A stretch of DNA of 42,199 nt from assembly GCF_016745505.1 (NCBI RefSeq), contig NZ_JAERUC010000098.1:1-42199 (forward strand). Direction: 5' to 3'. The first letter of the stretch is position 1. The number at the start of each line of letters is the position of its first letter. The stretch comes from Streptomyces silvae. Lineage in GTDB: Bacteria; Actinomycetota; Actinomycetes; Streptomycetales; Streptomycetaceae. The notes under the pieces were generated by a model. It saw nothing but the letters and a program-made list of their open reading frames with translations. It ran no database searches and was not told the origin of the DNA. Positions 17,018 to 24,526 of the stretch are shown one piece after another. The translations under genes were made by a program, and so were the position numbers.

Positions 17018-17788
17018 TCAGCGCACCTCGGTGATCTCCGGGCCGCGCTGGAGCTGTCCCATGCCGCCGGAGAACTTCGAGCTCTCCTGGTCCTCCTGCT
17101 GCACGCCCTCGGGCACCATCTGGGCGTCGTTGGGGAGCTTGAGGACGATCGGGTCACGCGGGGCCATCGGGCCCTCGCCGCGCACGACGACGGTGTCCCG
17201 GAAGATCGTCTCCAGCAGCCCGGCGGCGTCCGGCTGGACCGCGCCCTGGCCGGAGATCACGCCGCGCAGGAACCAGCGCGGGCCGTCGACACCGACGAAG
17301 CGCACCAGTTGTACGCCGTTCTTCCCGTCCGGAAGCTGTACGGGGACCTGCGCGCGCAGCTCCCATCCCAGCGGGCCCTCGACCTCGTCGATGATCCCGC
17401 CCTGCTGGGTGATGCCGGAGGCGATCTCCTCGCGGACCTCGCCCCAGATGCCCTCCCTCTTGGGAGCGGCGAAGGCCTGCAGCTGGACCGCGCTGTCACG
17501 CAGCACGACGGTGGCGGCGACGATCGCGTCACCGGCGACCTCCACCCGGAGCTCCATGCCCTCGACCCCGGGGACGAAGATGCCGCCCAGGTCGACACGG
17601 CCCTCGCCGGGCTGGGAGACCTCGGAGATGTCCCACGGCCCGTCCGGGCGGGGCGCCGGCGGAAGATTCGTGCGGCGCGAACCGCTCTCGGCCCCGTTGT
17701 CGTCGAGCTCGTCGGCGACCTGCTCGGCCTCGCGCGCTTCGTCCGCCGTGTCTTTGGCGGAACCACTGTTCTTGCGACGTCCGAACAC
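17018..17788 (-). CDS. DUF3710 protein
   Basis: 256 aa. A basic, acidic and Ser-rich N-terminus (VFGRRKNSGSAKDTADEARE) leads into the DUF3710 domain (about 45-225) with GPWDISE, VDLGGIFVPGVEGMELRVEV and WFLRGVISG. The C-terminal tail (228-256) is Gln/Glu/Ser-rich. Family is actinobacterial, unknown function, located next to dut in many genomes (Rv2696c/Rv2697c). GTG start at 17788 with AAGGA 7 bases upstream; the frame continues to 17860 without support. It begins 1 base after the dut stop, so it is co-transcribed. Confidence 0.85.
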   Translation of the reverse strand: MFGRRKNSGSAKDTADEAREAEQVADELDDNGAESGSRRTNLPPAPRPDGPWDISEVSQPGEGRVDLGGIFVPGVEGMELRVEVAGDAIVAATVVLRDSAVQLQAFAAPKREGIWGEVREEIASGITQQGGIIDEVEGPLGWELRAQVPVQLPDGKNGVQLVRFVGVDGPRWFLRGVISGQGAVQPDAAGLLETIFRDTVVVRGEGPMAPRDPIVLKLPNDAQMVPEGVQQEDQESSKFSGGMGQLQRGPEITEVR

Positions 17789-17789
17789 G

Positions 17790-18317
17790 TCAATGTCCTT
17801 CCCGGTCGGATACGACCGAAGCGTAGCTGTTCCCACCCTGGCTGTTACCGCCCGTGACACCGTCCACTGCGGCGTGACCGCCGGTGGATCCGAAGCCCCC
17901 CTCGGCCCGCGCCGAGCCGGGGAGTTCCGTCACCTCGTGGAAGCGCACCTTCTCGACCTGCTGGACGACCAGTTGGGCAATCCGGTCGAACCGTTCGAAC
18001 TTCACGGTCTCGCGTGGGTCGAGATTGACCACGATGACCTTGATCTCTCCACGGTACCCGGCATCGACCGTCCCCGGGGCGTTCACGAGGGCCAGTCCGC
18101 AGCGGGCCGCGAGGCCGGAACGGGGGTGCACGAAGGCCGCGTAGCCGTCGGGGAGCGCGATCGACACCCCGGTGGGGAGGACCGCACGCTCACCCGGGGC
18201 GAGTTCGGCGGCCTCGGTGGTGACCAGATCCGCGCCGGCGTCGCCCGGATGTCCGTAGCCGGGAATCGGCACGTCCGGGTCGATCCTGCGGATGAGTACG
18301 TCGACGGGGTGGCGCAT
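17790..18317 (-). CDS. dut: dUTP diphosphatase (dUTPase)
   Basis: 175 aa trimeric-type dUTPase with all five motifs in order: PGDAGADL, PRSGLA, GTVDAGYRGEI, RIAQLVV and the C-terminal RAEGGFGSTG. It hydrolyses dUTP to dUMP, limiting uracil in DNA and feeding thymidylate synthesis. The C-terminal 25 residues after motif 5 (Gly/Asn/Ser-rich) are an extension. ATG start overlaps the upstream thioesterase stop by one base. Confidence 0.96.
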   Translation of the reverse strand: MRHPVDVLIRRIDPDVPIPGYGHPGDAGADLVTTEAAELAPGERAVLPTGVSIALPDGYAAFVHPRSGLAARCGLALVNAPGTVDAGYRGEIKVIVVNLDPRETVKFERFDRIAQLVVQQVEKVRFHEVTELPGSARAEGGFGSTGGHAAVDGVTGGNSQGGNSYASVVSDREGH

Positions 18318-18901
18318 CAGGGGTTCACCTCGAAGGCGCGGGCACGCCTGATCTGGTTCGGGTCGGACATCGCGGCCTGGATCTCCTCCGGCCGTCCGTT
18401 GTCGATGAAGTGCTCCACCTTGACCTCGATGAAGAGGGCTTCCGCACGGACCGCGACGGGCCCCTCGGGGCCACCGGTCCGGCCCGTCGCGCGGCAGTAG
18501 ATCTTCCGGCCGTGCACGGCGGTGACCTCGGCCTCCAGGAAGAGGACCGTGTCCACCGGCACCGGGAGGACGTAGTCGGTCTCCAGCCGTCCGGTCACCG
18601 CGATGACCCGCAGCATCCAGCTCAGCGCGCCGAGCGTCTCGTCCATCGCCGTGGCCAGGACGCCGCCGTGCGCCAGCCCCGGAGCGCCCTGGTGGGCGGG
18701 CTTCACTGTGAATTCGGCGGTGACGCTGACGCCCTCGCCGGCCGTCGCCTGGAGATGCAGTCCGTGCGGCTGTCCGCCACCACAGCCGAAACAGTGTTCG
18801 TAGTGGGAACCGAGAAGCTCACCGGGCGCGGGAGCGTCGGGATGGCGGACGGGCTTCACCGCGTCGGCGGGGGGTGTCAGACGTGCAGATGTTCCACTCA
18901 C
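18317..18901 (-). CDS. PaaI-type hotdog-fold thioesterase
   Basis: 194 aa. Hotdog domain about 60-165, with the PaaI signature AHGGVLATAMDETLG containing the catalytic-type HGG and acidic residue. It is preceded by a Cys/Gly pair motif HCFGCGGGQPHGLHL that is typical of this subgroup. The substrate, presumably an acyl-CoA, is unknown. GTG start at 18901 with a poor ribosome binding site, so the start may be off. It is first of a thioesterase-dut-DUF3710 transcription unit and diverges from the DUF3093 gene. Confidence 0.85.
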   Translation of the reverse strand: MSGTSARLTPPADAVKPVRHPDAPAPGELLGSHYEHCFGCGGGQPHGLHLQATAGEGVSVTAEFTVKPAHQGAPGLAHGGVLATAMDETLGALSWMLRVIAVTGRLETDYVLPVPVDTVLFLEAEVTAVHGRKIYCRATGRTGGPEGPVAVRAEALFIEVKVEHFIDNGRPEEIQAAMSDPNQIRRARAFEVNP

Positions 18902-18959
18902 AGCCGCAGACCTTACCCGCGCTGCCTGTCACGGGTCGCGCCGTGCCAAGCTTGCTTTC

Positions 18960-19418
18960 ATGCAGCCTTCCGCACCTCCCTTCGAGGAACGTCTCACCGC
19001 ACCCCGTACGTGGTGGCTCATCGCCTTCGGGATCGGCGTCGCCTGCGCGCTGATGTTCCTGCCGCTCGGCGCACTGCCGATGCTCGGCGGCCTGGTCGCC
19101 GGTACGGCCGCGGCGTGCGTGGGCGTGAGCTCGTACGGCTCCGCGCGCATCCGGGTCGTGGCGGGCGCCCTGGTCGCGGGCGATGCCCGGATCCCTCTGG
19201 AGGCGCTCGGTGACGCCGAGGTGCTGGACGCGGAGGAGGCGCGCGCCTGGCGCTCGTACAAGGCGGATCCCCGCGCGTTCATGCTGCTGCGCAGCTACAT
19301 CCCGACGGCGGTGCGGGTGAAGGTCACGGATCCGGCCGATCCGACGCCGTACGTCTATCTGTCGACCCGGGAGCCGCAGGCTCTGGTGGCGGCTCTCGCG
19401 CCCGTACCGACTCCGTAG
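18960..19418 (+). CDS. DUF3093 membrane protein
   Basis: 152 aa with two adjacent hydrophobic segments (about 18-36 and 40-57) followed by a soluble beta-rich domain ending in VYLSTREPQALVAALA. This is the DUF3093 pattern, and the gene matches the position of mycobacterial Rv2698 beside dut. Function unknown. Its ATG begins 58 bases from the divergent thioesterase start and lacks a clear ribosome binding site. Confidence 0.85.
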   Translation: MQPSAPPFEERLTAPRTWWLIAFGIGVACALMFLPLGALPMLGGLVAGTAAACVGVSSYGSARIRVVAGALVAGDARIPLEALGDAEVLDAEEARAWRSYKADPRAFMLLRSYIPTAVRVKVTDPADPTPYVYLSTREPQALVAALAPVPTP

Positions 19419-19435
19419 GACGGCGGCCTCGGGGG

Positions 19436-20392
19436 TCAGCGGCCGCGGTCGTCCAGGCCCTTCGGCAGCTCCTCGGCGGGCTGCGCGGGCTGTTCGAGCG
19501 GGGGAAGCTCCGGAAGGCGGTCCCAGGGGACCTGCTGGCGCCGCAGGTCGTTCCTGACCCGGTCGGCGAGCTTCCTGGTGTCGCGCCTGTTCATGAGCGC
19601 GCCGACGGCGGCGCCGATCATGAACGGGATGAGATTCGGCAGGTCGCGCACGGTGCGCTTCATGATCTGCTGACGCAGCTCGCGCTTCATCTGCCCGCCC
19701 AGCGCCGCGTTGAGCGTGGTGGGGCGTGAGACGTCGATGCCGCGCTCCTCGGTCCAGGACGTCAGATACGCGGTGCTGCGCTGGGCGAGATTGCCCGGCG
19801 GGCGCAGGCCGTAGACCTCGTGGAGTTCGGCGACGAGCTTCATCTCGACGGTGGCCACTCCGGTGATCTCCGCCGCCAGCTCGGCGAGCATGGCGGGGGG
19901 TACGGGCATCATCGCCGCCGCCCCGATGCCGGCCCCCACGGTCGCGGTGGCGTTGCAGGCGCCCGCGACGAGCTTGTCGGCAAGCTCCTCCGGGCCGATC
20001 CCCGGGAACTGCCTGCGCAGGGTGGCGAGATCCCGTACCGGGACACGGGGAGCGATGTCGATGATGCGGTCGGCGACCATGCCGACCGCCGCCGTTGCGC
20101 TCTCCCGGCTTCTGCGTACGCCTCGTTTCAGTGTGTACAGGCGGCCGGAGCCCTTCGCGGACTCGGCCGGGCCGTCCTGCCCGGCCCCGGCTGACGGATC
20201 AGCCGCCCTTACCGCTTCGAGCGAGGCCGGACGGCCCCGCTCGTCGTCAGGTGTGCCGGGAGAGGCAGGCAGGGCGGCCTGGTGCTCGGCAGTGGGGCTC
20301 TCGCCCTCTGCCGGGCCTGCGCCGCCCTGATGTGCCTCCGACGACTTCGTGCGCCGCAAGCGCCGCTTCCGGAACGGTGTGTCGCCTGCCAC
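19436..20392 (-). CDS. Conserved hypothetical protein, EcsC-like
   Basis: 318 aa. The N-terminal 85 residues are low-complexity and charged (starts MAGDTPFRKRRLRRTKSSE). From about 90 a conserved alpha-helical region follows with Gly/Ala-rich stretches (TATVGAGIGAAAMMPVPPAM, FMIGAAVGALMNRR) reminiscent of EcsC-family proteins. The C-terminus is Pro/Glu-rich. Amphipathic helices rather than full membrane spans are likely. GTG start. It ends 17 bases from the convergent DUF3093 gene. No function can be assigned. Confidence 0.7.
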   Translation of the reverse strand: MAGDTPFRKRRLRRTKSSEAHQGGAGPAEGESPTAEHQAALPASPGTPDDERGRPASLEAVRAADPSAGAGQDGPAESAKGSGRLYTLKRGVRRSRESATAAVGMVADRIIDIAPRVPVRDLATLRRQFPGIGPEELADKLVAGACNATATVGAGIGAAAMMPVPPAMLAELAAEITGVATVEMKLVAELHEVYGLRPPGNLAQRSTAYLTSWTEERGIDVSRPTTLNAALGGQMKRELRQQIMKRTVRDLPNLIPFMIGAAVGALMNRRDTRKLADRVRNDLRRQQVPWDRLPELPPLEQPAQPAEELPKGLDDRGR

Positions 20393-20403
20393 GGCCGTCG
20401 GCC

Positions 20404-20700
20404 TCAGTCGCAGTCGCGGCAGATCGGCTGGCCGTTCTTCTCCCGCGCCAGCTGGCTCCGGTGGTGCACGAGGAAGCAGCTCATGCAGGTGAACTCATCG
20501 GCCTGCTTGGGCAGAACCCGCACGGCCAGCTCTTCGTTGGACAGGTCTGCGCCGGGCAGCTCAAGTCCCTCTGCCGCGTCGAACTCGTCCACGTCGACGG
20601 CGGATGCCGTCTTGTCGCTCCGACGAGCCTTGAGCTCTTCGAGGCTGTCCTGGTCCACGTCGTCGTCGGTCTTGCGTGGGGTGTCGTAATCCGTTGCCAT
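20404..20700 (-). CDS. DUF4193 small zinc-ribbon-like protein
   Basis: 98 aa. An acidic N-terminal two thirds precedes a C-terminal four-cysteine cluster CMSC...CRDC (with HHR between), likely a metal-binding ribbon. This is the DUF4193 family, widely conserved in actinobacteria (Rv2699c), function unknown. ATG start with GGGGGAGAG upstream. Confidence 0.88.
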   Translation of the reverse strand: MATDYDTPRKTDDDVDQDSLEELKARRSDKTASAVDVDEFDAAEGLELPGADLSNEELAVRVLPKQADEFTCMSCFLVHHRSQLAREKNGQPICRDCD

Positions 20701-21104
20701 GTCGCTCTCCCCCTCATGGGTGTCTGCGGTGTCTCAGCGCACGTAACGCGTGAGAGGCCGGACTTGTGCCCGACCTGAGGCGGAGATTTTGCCTCACATC
20801 AAGGTCTGTTACTCAATCGACACCCAACCGGATCTCTCGCGAGCGATCAGCTTGGGTGGCGATGGGGACCGTACACGGTCCGATTGCTGCAGTTCACGGG
20901 CGCCACCCCGTGTACTTCCCGTGATATCGCCCCCCGGAAACCCGGACGTTTCCAGGCTTTCGGGCAGAGTTGTGATCACGGAGAGTAGAGGGACCGGAAA
21001 TCGCTCCTGTGATCGATCACACAGGGACAGAACGGAAACAGGGTTCGAAAATTCCGCCCAAAGCGAACAGAGCGATCCAATGCGGCTTCACACCGTGAAG
21101 CTTC
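20701..21104. other. 404-base intergenic region between DUF4193 and cutS
   Basis: No gene is supported. The region near 20800 must hold the DUF4193 promoter (minus strand). It contains three GTGAT-based palindromes: gtgatatcg at 20921-20929, gtgatcac at 20972-20979, and a perfect 14-base palindrome tgtgatcgatcaca at 21008-21021. A 7-bp hairpin (21085-21091 with 21095-21101, loop acc) lies 4 bases past the cutS stop and could act as its terminator. Confidence 0.5.
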
Positions 21105-22349
21105 TCAGACCGGAAGGGTGACGCGCATCACGAGACCACCGCCTTCGCGGGGCTCCGCGATGATACGGCCTCCGTGCGCCCTCGCGACGGACCGCGCGAT
21201 CGACAGGCCGAGCCCGACGCCCTTGTCGCTGCCCGTCCGCTCGGTGCGCAGCCGTCGGAACGGCTCGAAGAGGTTGTCGATCTCGTAGGCGGGCACCACG
21301 GGACCGGTGTTCGAGACGGTCAGGAGTGCCTGTCCGTGCTGGAGCTCGGTGGTGACCTCCACCCAGCCGTCCTCCGGCACGTTGTAGCGCACGCCGTTCT
21401 GCACGAGGTTCAGCGCGATCCTCTCCAGGAGCACGCCGTTGCCCTGCACGACGGCCTGGGCCCGCTCCCCGCGGATCTCGACCCCCTTCGCCGCCGCTTC
21501 GCCCCGGGTCTGGTCGATGGCGCGGTCGGCGACCTCGCCCAGGTCCACGGGCTTGCGCTCGATGATCTGGTTGTCGCTGCGGGCGAGCAGCAGCAGTCCC
21601 TCGACCAGCTGCTCGCTGCGCTCGTTCGTGGCCAGGAGCGTCTTGCCCAGCTGATGGAGCTCCGGCGATGCCTCCGGATCGGAGAGATGGACCTCCAGGA
21701 GCGTGCGGTTGATCGCGAGGGGCGTACGCAGCTCGTGCGAGGCGTTCCCCACGAAGCGCTGCTGGGCGGTGAAGGCGCGCTCCAGGCGGTCCAGCATCTC
21801 GTCGAAGGTGTCCGCGAGCTCCTTCAGCTCGTCGTCCGGGCCGTCCAGCTCGATCCGCCGGGACAGGTCCGTCCCGGCCACCCGGCGGGCGGTACGGGTG
21901 ATCCGGCCCAGGGGCGACAGGACGCGGCCCGCCATGGCGTAACCGAAGGCGAAGGCGATGATGCTGAGGCCGACGAGGGCCAGCAGGGCCCTGTTCAGCA
22001 GGGAGTCGAGGGCGTGCTGGCGCTGGGCCGCGGTGCAGTTCTTGATCGCCTCGTTGAGCTGGCCGTTGTTCTGCGCCGAGCCGAGCTGCGGACAGGTGTC
22101 GCTGGAGATCTGGACGTTCGTACCGGAGACCTGGAAGGCCGGCCCGCCCGCATCGTGCAGCGCCTGTGCCGCGAGCATGTAGATGATCGAGAGCAGGAGG
22201 ATGCCCGCGATCAGGAACATGCCGCCGTACAGCAGCGTGAGCCGTATCCGGATGGTCGGCCGCAGCCAGGGGTACGGGGACTCCTGGGCCTTGGGTTCCC
22301 AGGTCGGCTTGGGGGGCGCCTTCATGGGCGCCGGGGAAGCTGCCACCAC
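21105..22349 (-). CDS. cutS: CutS, sensor histidine kinase
   Basis: 414 aa. Two membrane helices (about 35-60 and 118-140) flank an extracytoplasmic loop that has exactly two cysteines (C86, C105). HAMP follows, then HisKA with H205 in NASHELRTPL, and HATPase_c with NLVQNGVRYN and GVGLGLSIARS. Sequence and gene order match Streptomyces CutS. CutRS was first linked to copper metabolism and later to secreted-protein redox/folding stress; the cysteine pair suits redox sensing (inference). GTG start, GAGGG upstream, 4 bases after cutR. Confidence 0.9.
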   Translation of the reverse strand: MVAASPAPMKAPPKPTWEPKAQESPYPWLRPTIRIRLTLLYGGMFLIAGILLLSIIYMLAAQALHDAGGPAFQVSGTNVQISSDTCPQLGSAQNNGQLNEAIKNCTAAQRQHALDSLLNRALLALVGLSIIAFAFGYAMAGRVLSPLGRITRTARRVAGTDLSRRIELDGPDDELKELADTFDEMLDRLERAFTAQQRFVGNASHELRTPLAINRTLLEVHLSDPEASPELHQLGKTLLATNERSEQLVEGLLLLARSDNQIIERKPVDLGEVADRAIDQTRGEAAAKGVEIRGERAQAVVQGNGVLLERIALNLVQNGVRYNVPEDGWVEVTTELQHGQALLTVSNTGPVVPAYEIDNLFEPFRRLRTERTGSDKGVGLGLSIARSVARAHGGRIIAEPREGGGLVMRVTLPV

Positions 22350-22353
22350 GCCC

Positions 22354-23007
22354 TCAGATCCGGTATCCGGAGCCGGGGACGGTGACGATGACGGGTGGCT
22401 CGCCGAGCTTGCGCCGGAGGGTCATGACCGTCACCCGCACCACGTTGGTGAACGGGTCGGTGTTCTCGTCCCACGCCTTCTCCAGCAGCTGCTCGGCCGA
22501 GACGACGGCGCCCTCGCTGCGCATCAGGACCTCCAGGACCGCGAACTCCTTCGGGGCGAGCTGGATCTCGTCATCGTCCCGGAACACCTCGCGGCGGTTG
22601 GGGTCCAGCTTGATGCCGGCCCGCTCCAGCACGGGCGGCAGCGCGACCGTGGTGCGGCGCCCCAGGGCGCGCACCCGCGCCGTCAGCTCGCTGAAGGCGA
22701 AGGGCTTGGGCAGGTAGTCGTCCGCGCCGAGCTCCAGGCCCTCCACCCGGTCGCTGACGTCACCGGAGGCGGTGAGCATGAGGACCCGGGTGGGCATGCC
22801 GAGCTCGACGATCTTGCGGCAGACGTCGTCGCCGTGCACCACCGGGAGGTCCCGGTCCAGCACGACGACGTCGTAGTCGTTCACCCCGACGCGTTCCAGG
22901 GCGGCCGCCCCGTCGTAGACGACGTCGACGGCCATGGCCTCCCGGCGCAGCCCGGTGGCCACCGCATCGGCGAGCAGTTGCTCGTCCTCGACGACGAGTA
23001 CGCGCAC
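22354..23007 (-). CDS. cutR: CutR, OmpR-family response regulator
   Basis: 217 aa. Receiver domain with phospho-acceptor D51 (VVVLDRDLP) and KPFAFSEL; C-terminal winged helix with LAPKEFAVLEVLMRSEGAVV and VVRVTVMTLRRKLGE. This length and sequence match S. lividans CutR as I know it. The GTG at 23007 has AAGGA 8 bases upstream; the open frame extends to 23085 without support. Partner kinase cutS follows 4 bases downstream. Confidence 0.92.
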   Translation of the reverse strand: MRVLVVEDEQLLADAVATGLRREAMAVDVVYDGAAALERVGVNDYDVVVLDRDLPVVHGDDVCRKIVELGMPTRVLMLTASGDVSDRVEGLELGADDYLPKPFAFSELTARVRALGRRTTVALPPVLERAGIKLDPNRREVFRDDDEIQLAPKEFAVLEVLMRSEGAVVSAEQLLEKAWDENTDPFTNVVRVTVMTLRRKLGEPPVIVTVPGSGYRI

Positions 23008-23041
23008 GGCGCAGTCCTTCCCTAGATCTTCCGAAAAACCC

Positions 23042-23069
23042 GCGAGCGGCCCTCGTTCCGGCCGCTCGC
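23042..23069 (-). other. Perfect 10-bp inverted repeat in the cutR leader
   Basis: gcgagcggcc (23042-23051) pairs with ggccgctcgc (23060-23069) around an 8-base loop, 35 bases upstream of the cutR start. It may form a leader hairpin. The role is unknown. Confidence 0.45.
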
Positions 23070-23110
23070 CGCACGTCAGCGGCACCGACTGTGCGCGTCC
23101 ATCCTGCCCG

Positions 23111-23134
23111 TAACGCGCATAAACCGGCGGTAAG
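23111..23134 (-). promoter_or_regulatory. Candidate OmpR-type (CutR) binding repeats
   Basis: Three TAA-based boxes, taac (23111), taaa (23120) and taag (23131), are spaced 9 and 11 bases apart, about 100 bases upstream of cutR. Direct repeats one helical turn apart are typical of OmpR-family sites. Autoregulation by CutR is an inference. The rest of 23008-23371 (364 bases between cutR and the 57-aa gene) shows no gene. Confidence 0.3.
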
Positions 23135-23371
23135 ACGACGCGGCCCGGTCCGCTGCTTCAGGGAATTGATCGGATTTCCGGGCCAGTTGAGGTTTCTCGC
23201 CGGGCGGCGGCGGGGAGGACGCTCTCACACCCGCGATCACGCCCTGCATGTGGCGTACCACAGCCCGTCCTGCATCCAGAGGGACTGCGTGATCACCCGC
23301 ACTCCGGCCCACGGACCGGAGGACCACCGGGCACACCCCCGTGCCACCGACCCACGACGAGGGGGCGCTTC

Positions 23372-23545
23372 ATGGACGCTTTCACCGCAGGTCTGCTGCA
23401 ACGAATCAAGACCACCGAGTCCGACCTCACGAGGGCTCGCGAGACGGGCGACGACTTCCTCGCGGATGTCGAGCAGGGAGAGCTGGACGACCTGCACCGC
23501 CTCGCCGCCGAGCACGGCGTGGAAATCGGCGCCACAAGCGTCTGA
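23372..23545 (+). CDS. 57-aa acidic helical small protein
   Basis: Starts MDAFTAGLLQRIKTTESDLT, rich in Glu/Asp/Ala/Leu and predicted to be largely alpha-helical, without cysteine or membrane segment. A strong GAGGGGG sits 7 bases before the ATG, and a long hairpin terminator follows directly. I recall similar small hypothetical proteins beside cutRS in Streptomyces. The coding bias at third positions agrees with a real gene. Function unknown. Confidence 0.75.
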   Translation: MDAFTAGLLQRIKTTESDLTRARETGDDFLADVEQGELDDLHRLAAEHGVEIGATSV

Positions 23546-23553
23546 GCCGCCAC

Positions 23554-23595
23554 GAGAGGGCCCCGGGAGCCATCACGGTCTCCTGGGGCCCTCTC
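23554..23595. terminator. Bidirectional terminator hairpin
   Basis: A 16-bp stem (23554-23569 with 23580-23595), perfect except one G:T wobble, with a 10-base loop, lies between the convergent 57-aa gene and the inositol-phosphatase-like gene. Confidence 0.85.
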
Positions 23596-23646
23596 CGCGT
23601 TCCGGTGGCCCTCCCGGGCGGCTGGACGGCCTCAGGAGGTCAGACG

Positions 23647-24447
23647 TCAGTCGTGCCAGGCTCCCAGTTCCTCGAGGAGCGCCTGGAGCGGCTCGAAGAC
23701 GCCGGGGGTCGCCGCGACCGTGAGGTCGCCGTCCGCGGGCCGGCCGGGGCGCCCCCCGGTGAGGGCTCCCGCCTCCCGGGCGATCAGATCGCCGGCCGCG
23801 ACGTCCCAGGGGTGCAGTCCGCGCTCGTAGTAGCCGTCGAGCCGGCCCGCCGCCACGTCGCAGAGCTCGATGGCGGCCGATCCGCCGCGCCTGATGTCCC
23901 GCAGCCGTGGGATCAGCTGCTGGGCCACGGCGGCCTGGTGCGTGCGGACCTCGGTGACGTAGTTGAAGCCGGTCGCCACCAGGGACTGGTCGAGGGGGGC
24001 GGTGGGGCGGCAGTGCAGCGCCTCGCCGTTCCCGTACGCCCCGCGGCCGAGCACCGCGTGGAACGTCTCGCGCCGCATCGGGGCCTCGACCACGCCGACG
24101 ACCCGTTCGCCGTCGCGCTCGGCGGCGATGGAGACGGACCAGGTCGGGAGGCCGTAGAGGTAGTTCACCGTGCCGTCGAGCGGGTCGATGACCCAGCGGA
24201 TGCCGCTGCTGCCCTCGGCGCTGGCGCCCTCCTCGCCGAGGAAGCCGTCGGCGGGGCGGTGCTCGGAGAGGTAGCCGGTGATCAGCTTCTCCGCCCGGAT
24301 GTCCATCTCCGTGACGACGTCGATCGGGCTGGACTTCGTCGCGGCCACCCCGAGGTCGGCGGGGCGGCCGTCCCGCAGGAGCGCGCCGGCCCTGCGGGCG
24401 GCCTCCAGGGCGAGGTCGAGCAGTTCGGACAGGAGGGGGTCGGTCAC
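23647..24447 (-). CDS. Inositol-monophosphatase-family phosphatase
   Basis: 266 aa with the two metal-binding signatures of the IMPase/SuhB/CysQ superfamily: GEEGA then WVIDPLDGTVNYLYG, and the C-terminal WDVAAGDLIAREAGA. It is a Mg2+-dependent, Li+-sensitive phosphatase family; substrates include inositol phosphate, histidinol phosphate, fructose-1,6-bisphosphate and PAP. Position matches mycobacterial suhB. GTG start with GGAG. Substrate not determinable from sequence. Confidence 0.88.
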   Translation of the reverse strand: MTDPLLSELLDLALEAARRAGALLRDGRPADLGVAATKSSPIDVVTEMDIRAEKLITGYLSEHRPADGFLGEEGASAEGSSGIRWVIDPLDGTVNYLYGLPTWSVSIAAERDGERVVGVVEAPMRRETFHAVLGRGAYGNGEALHCRPTAPLDQSLVATGFNYVTEVRTHQAAVAQQLIPRLRDIRRGGSAAIELCDVAAGRLDGYYERGLHPWDVAAGDLIAREAGALTGGRPGRPADGDLTVAATPGVFEPLQALLEELGAWHD

Positions 24448-24526
24448 AACGCTCCAGGGGTGGTTCGCGGGGCCGGGGCACCTGGCGTGGCCCCCGGCGC
24501 GGGGCTGAGAAGCGGGCGGGCGGCGG

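Noticed and set aside
21008..21021. Perfect palindrome tgtgatcgatcaca as a Crp-type site
   Set aside because: The half-site spacing is 4 rather than 6 bases and does not fit the Streptomyces Crp pattern; kept only as an unassigned palindrome.
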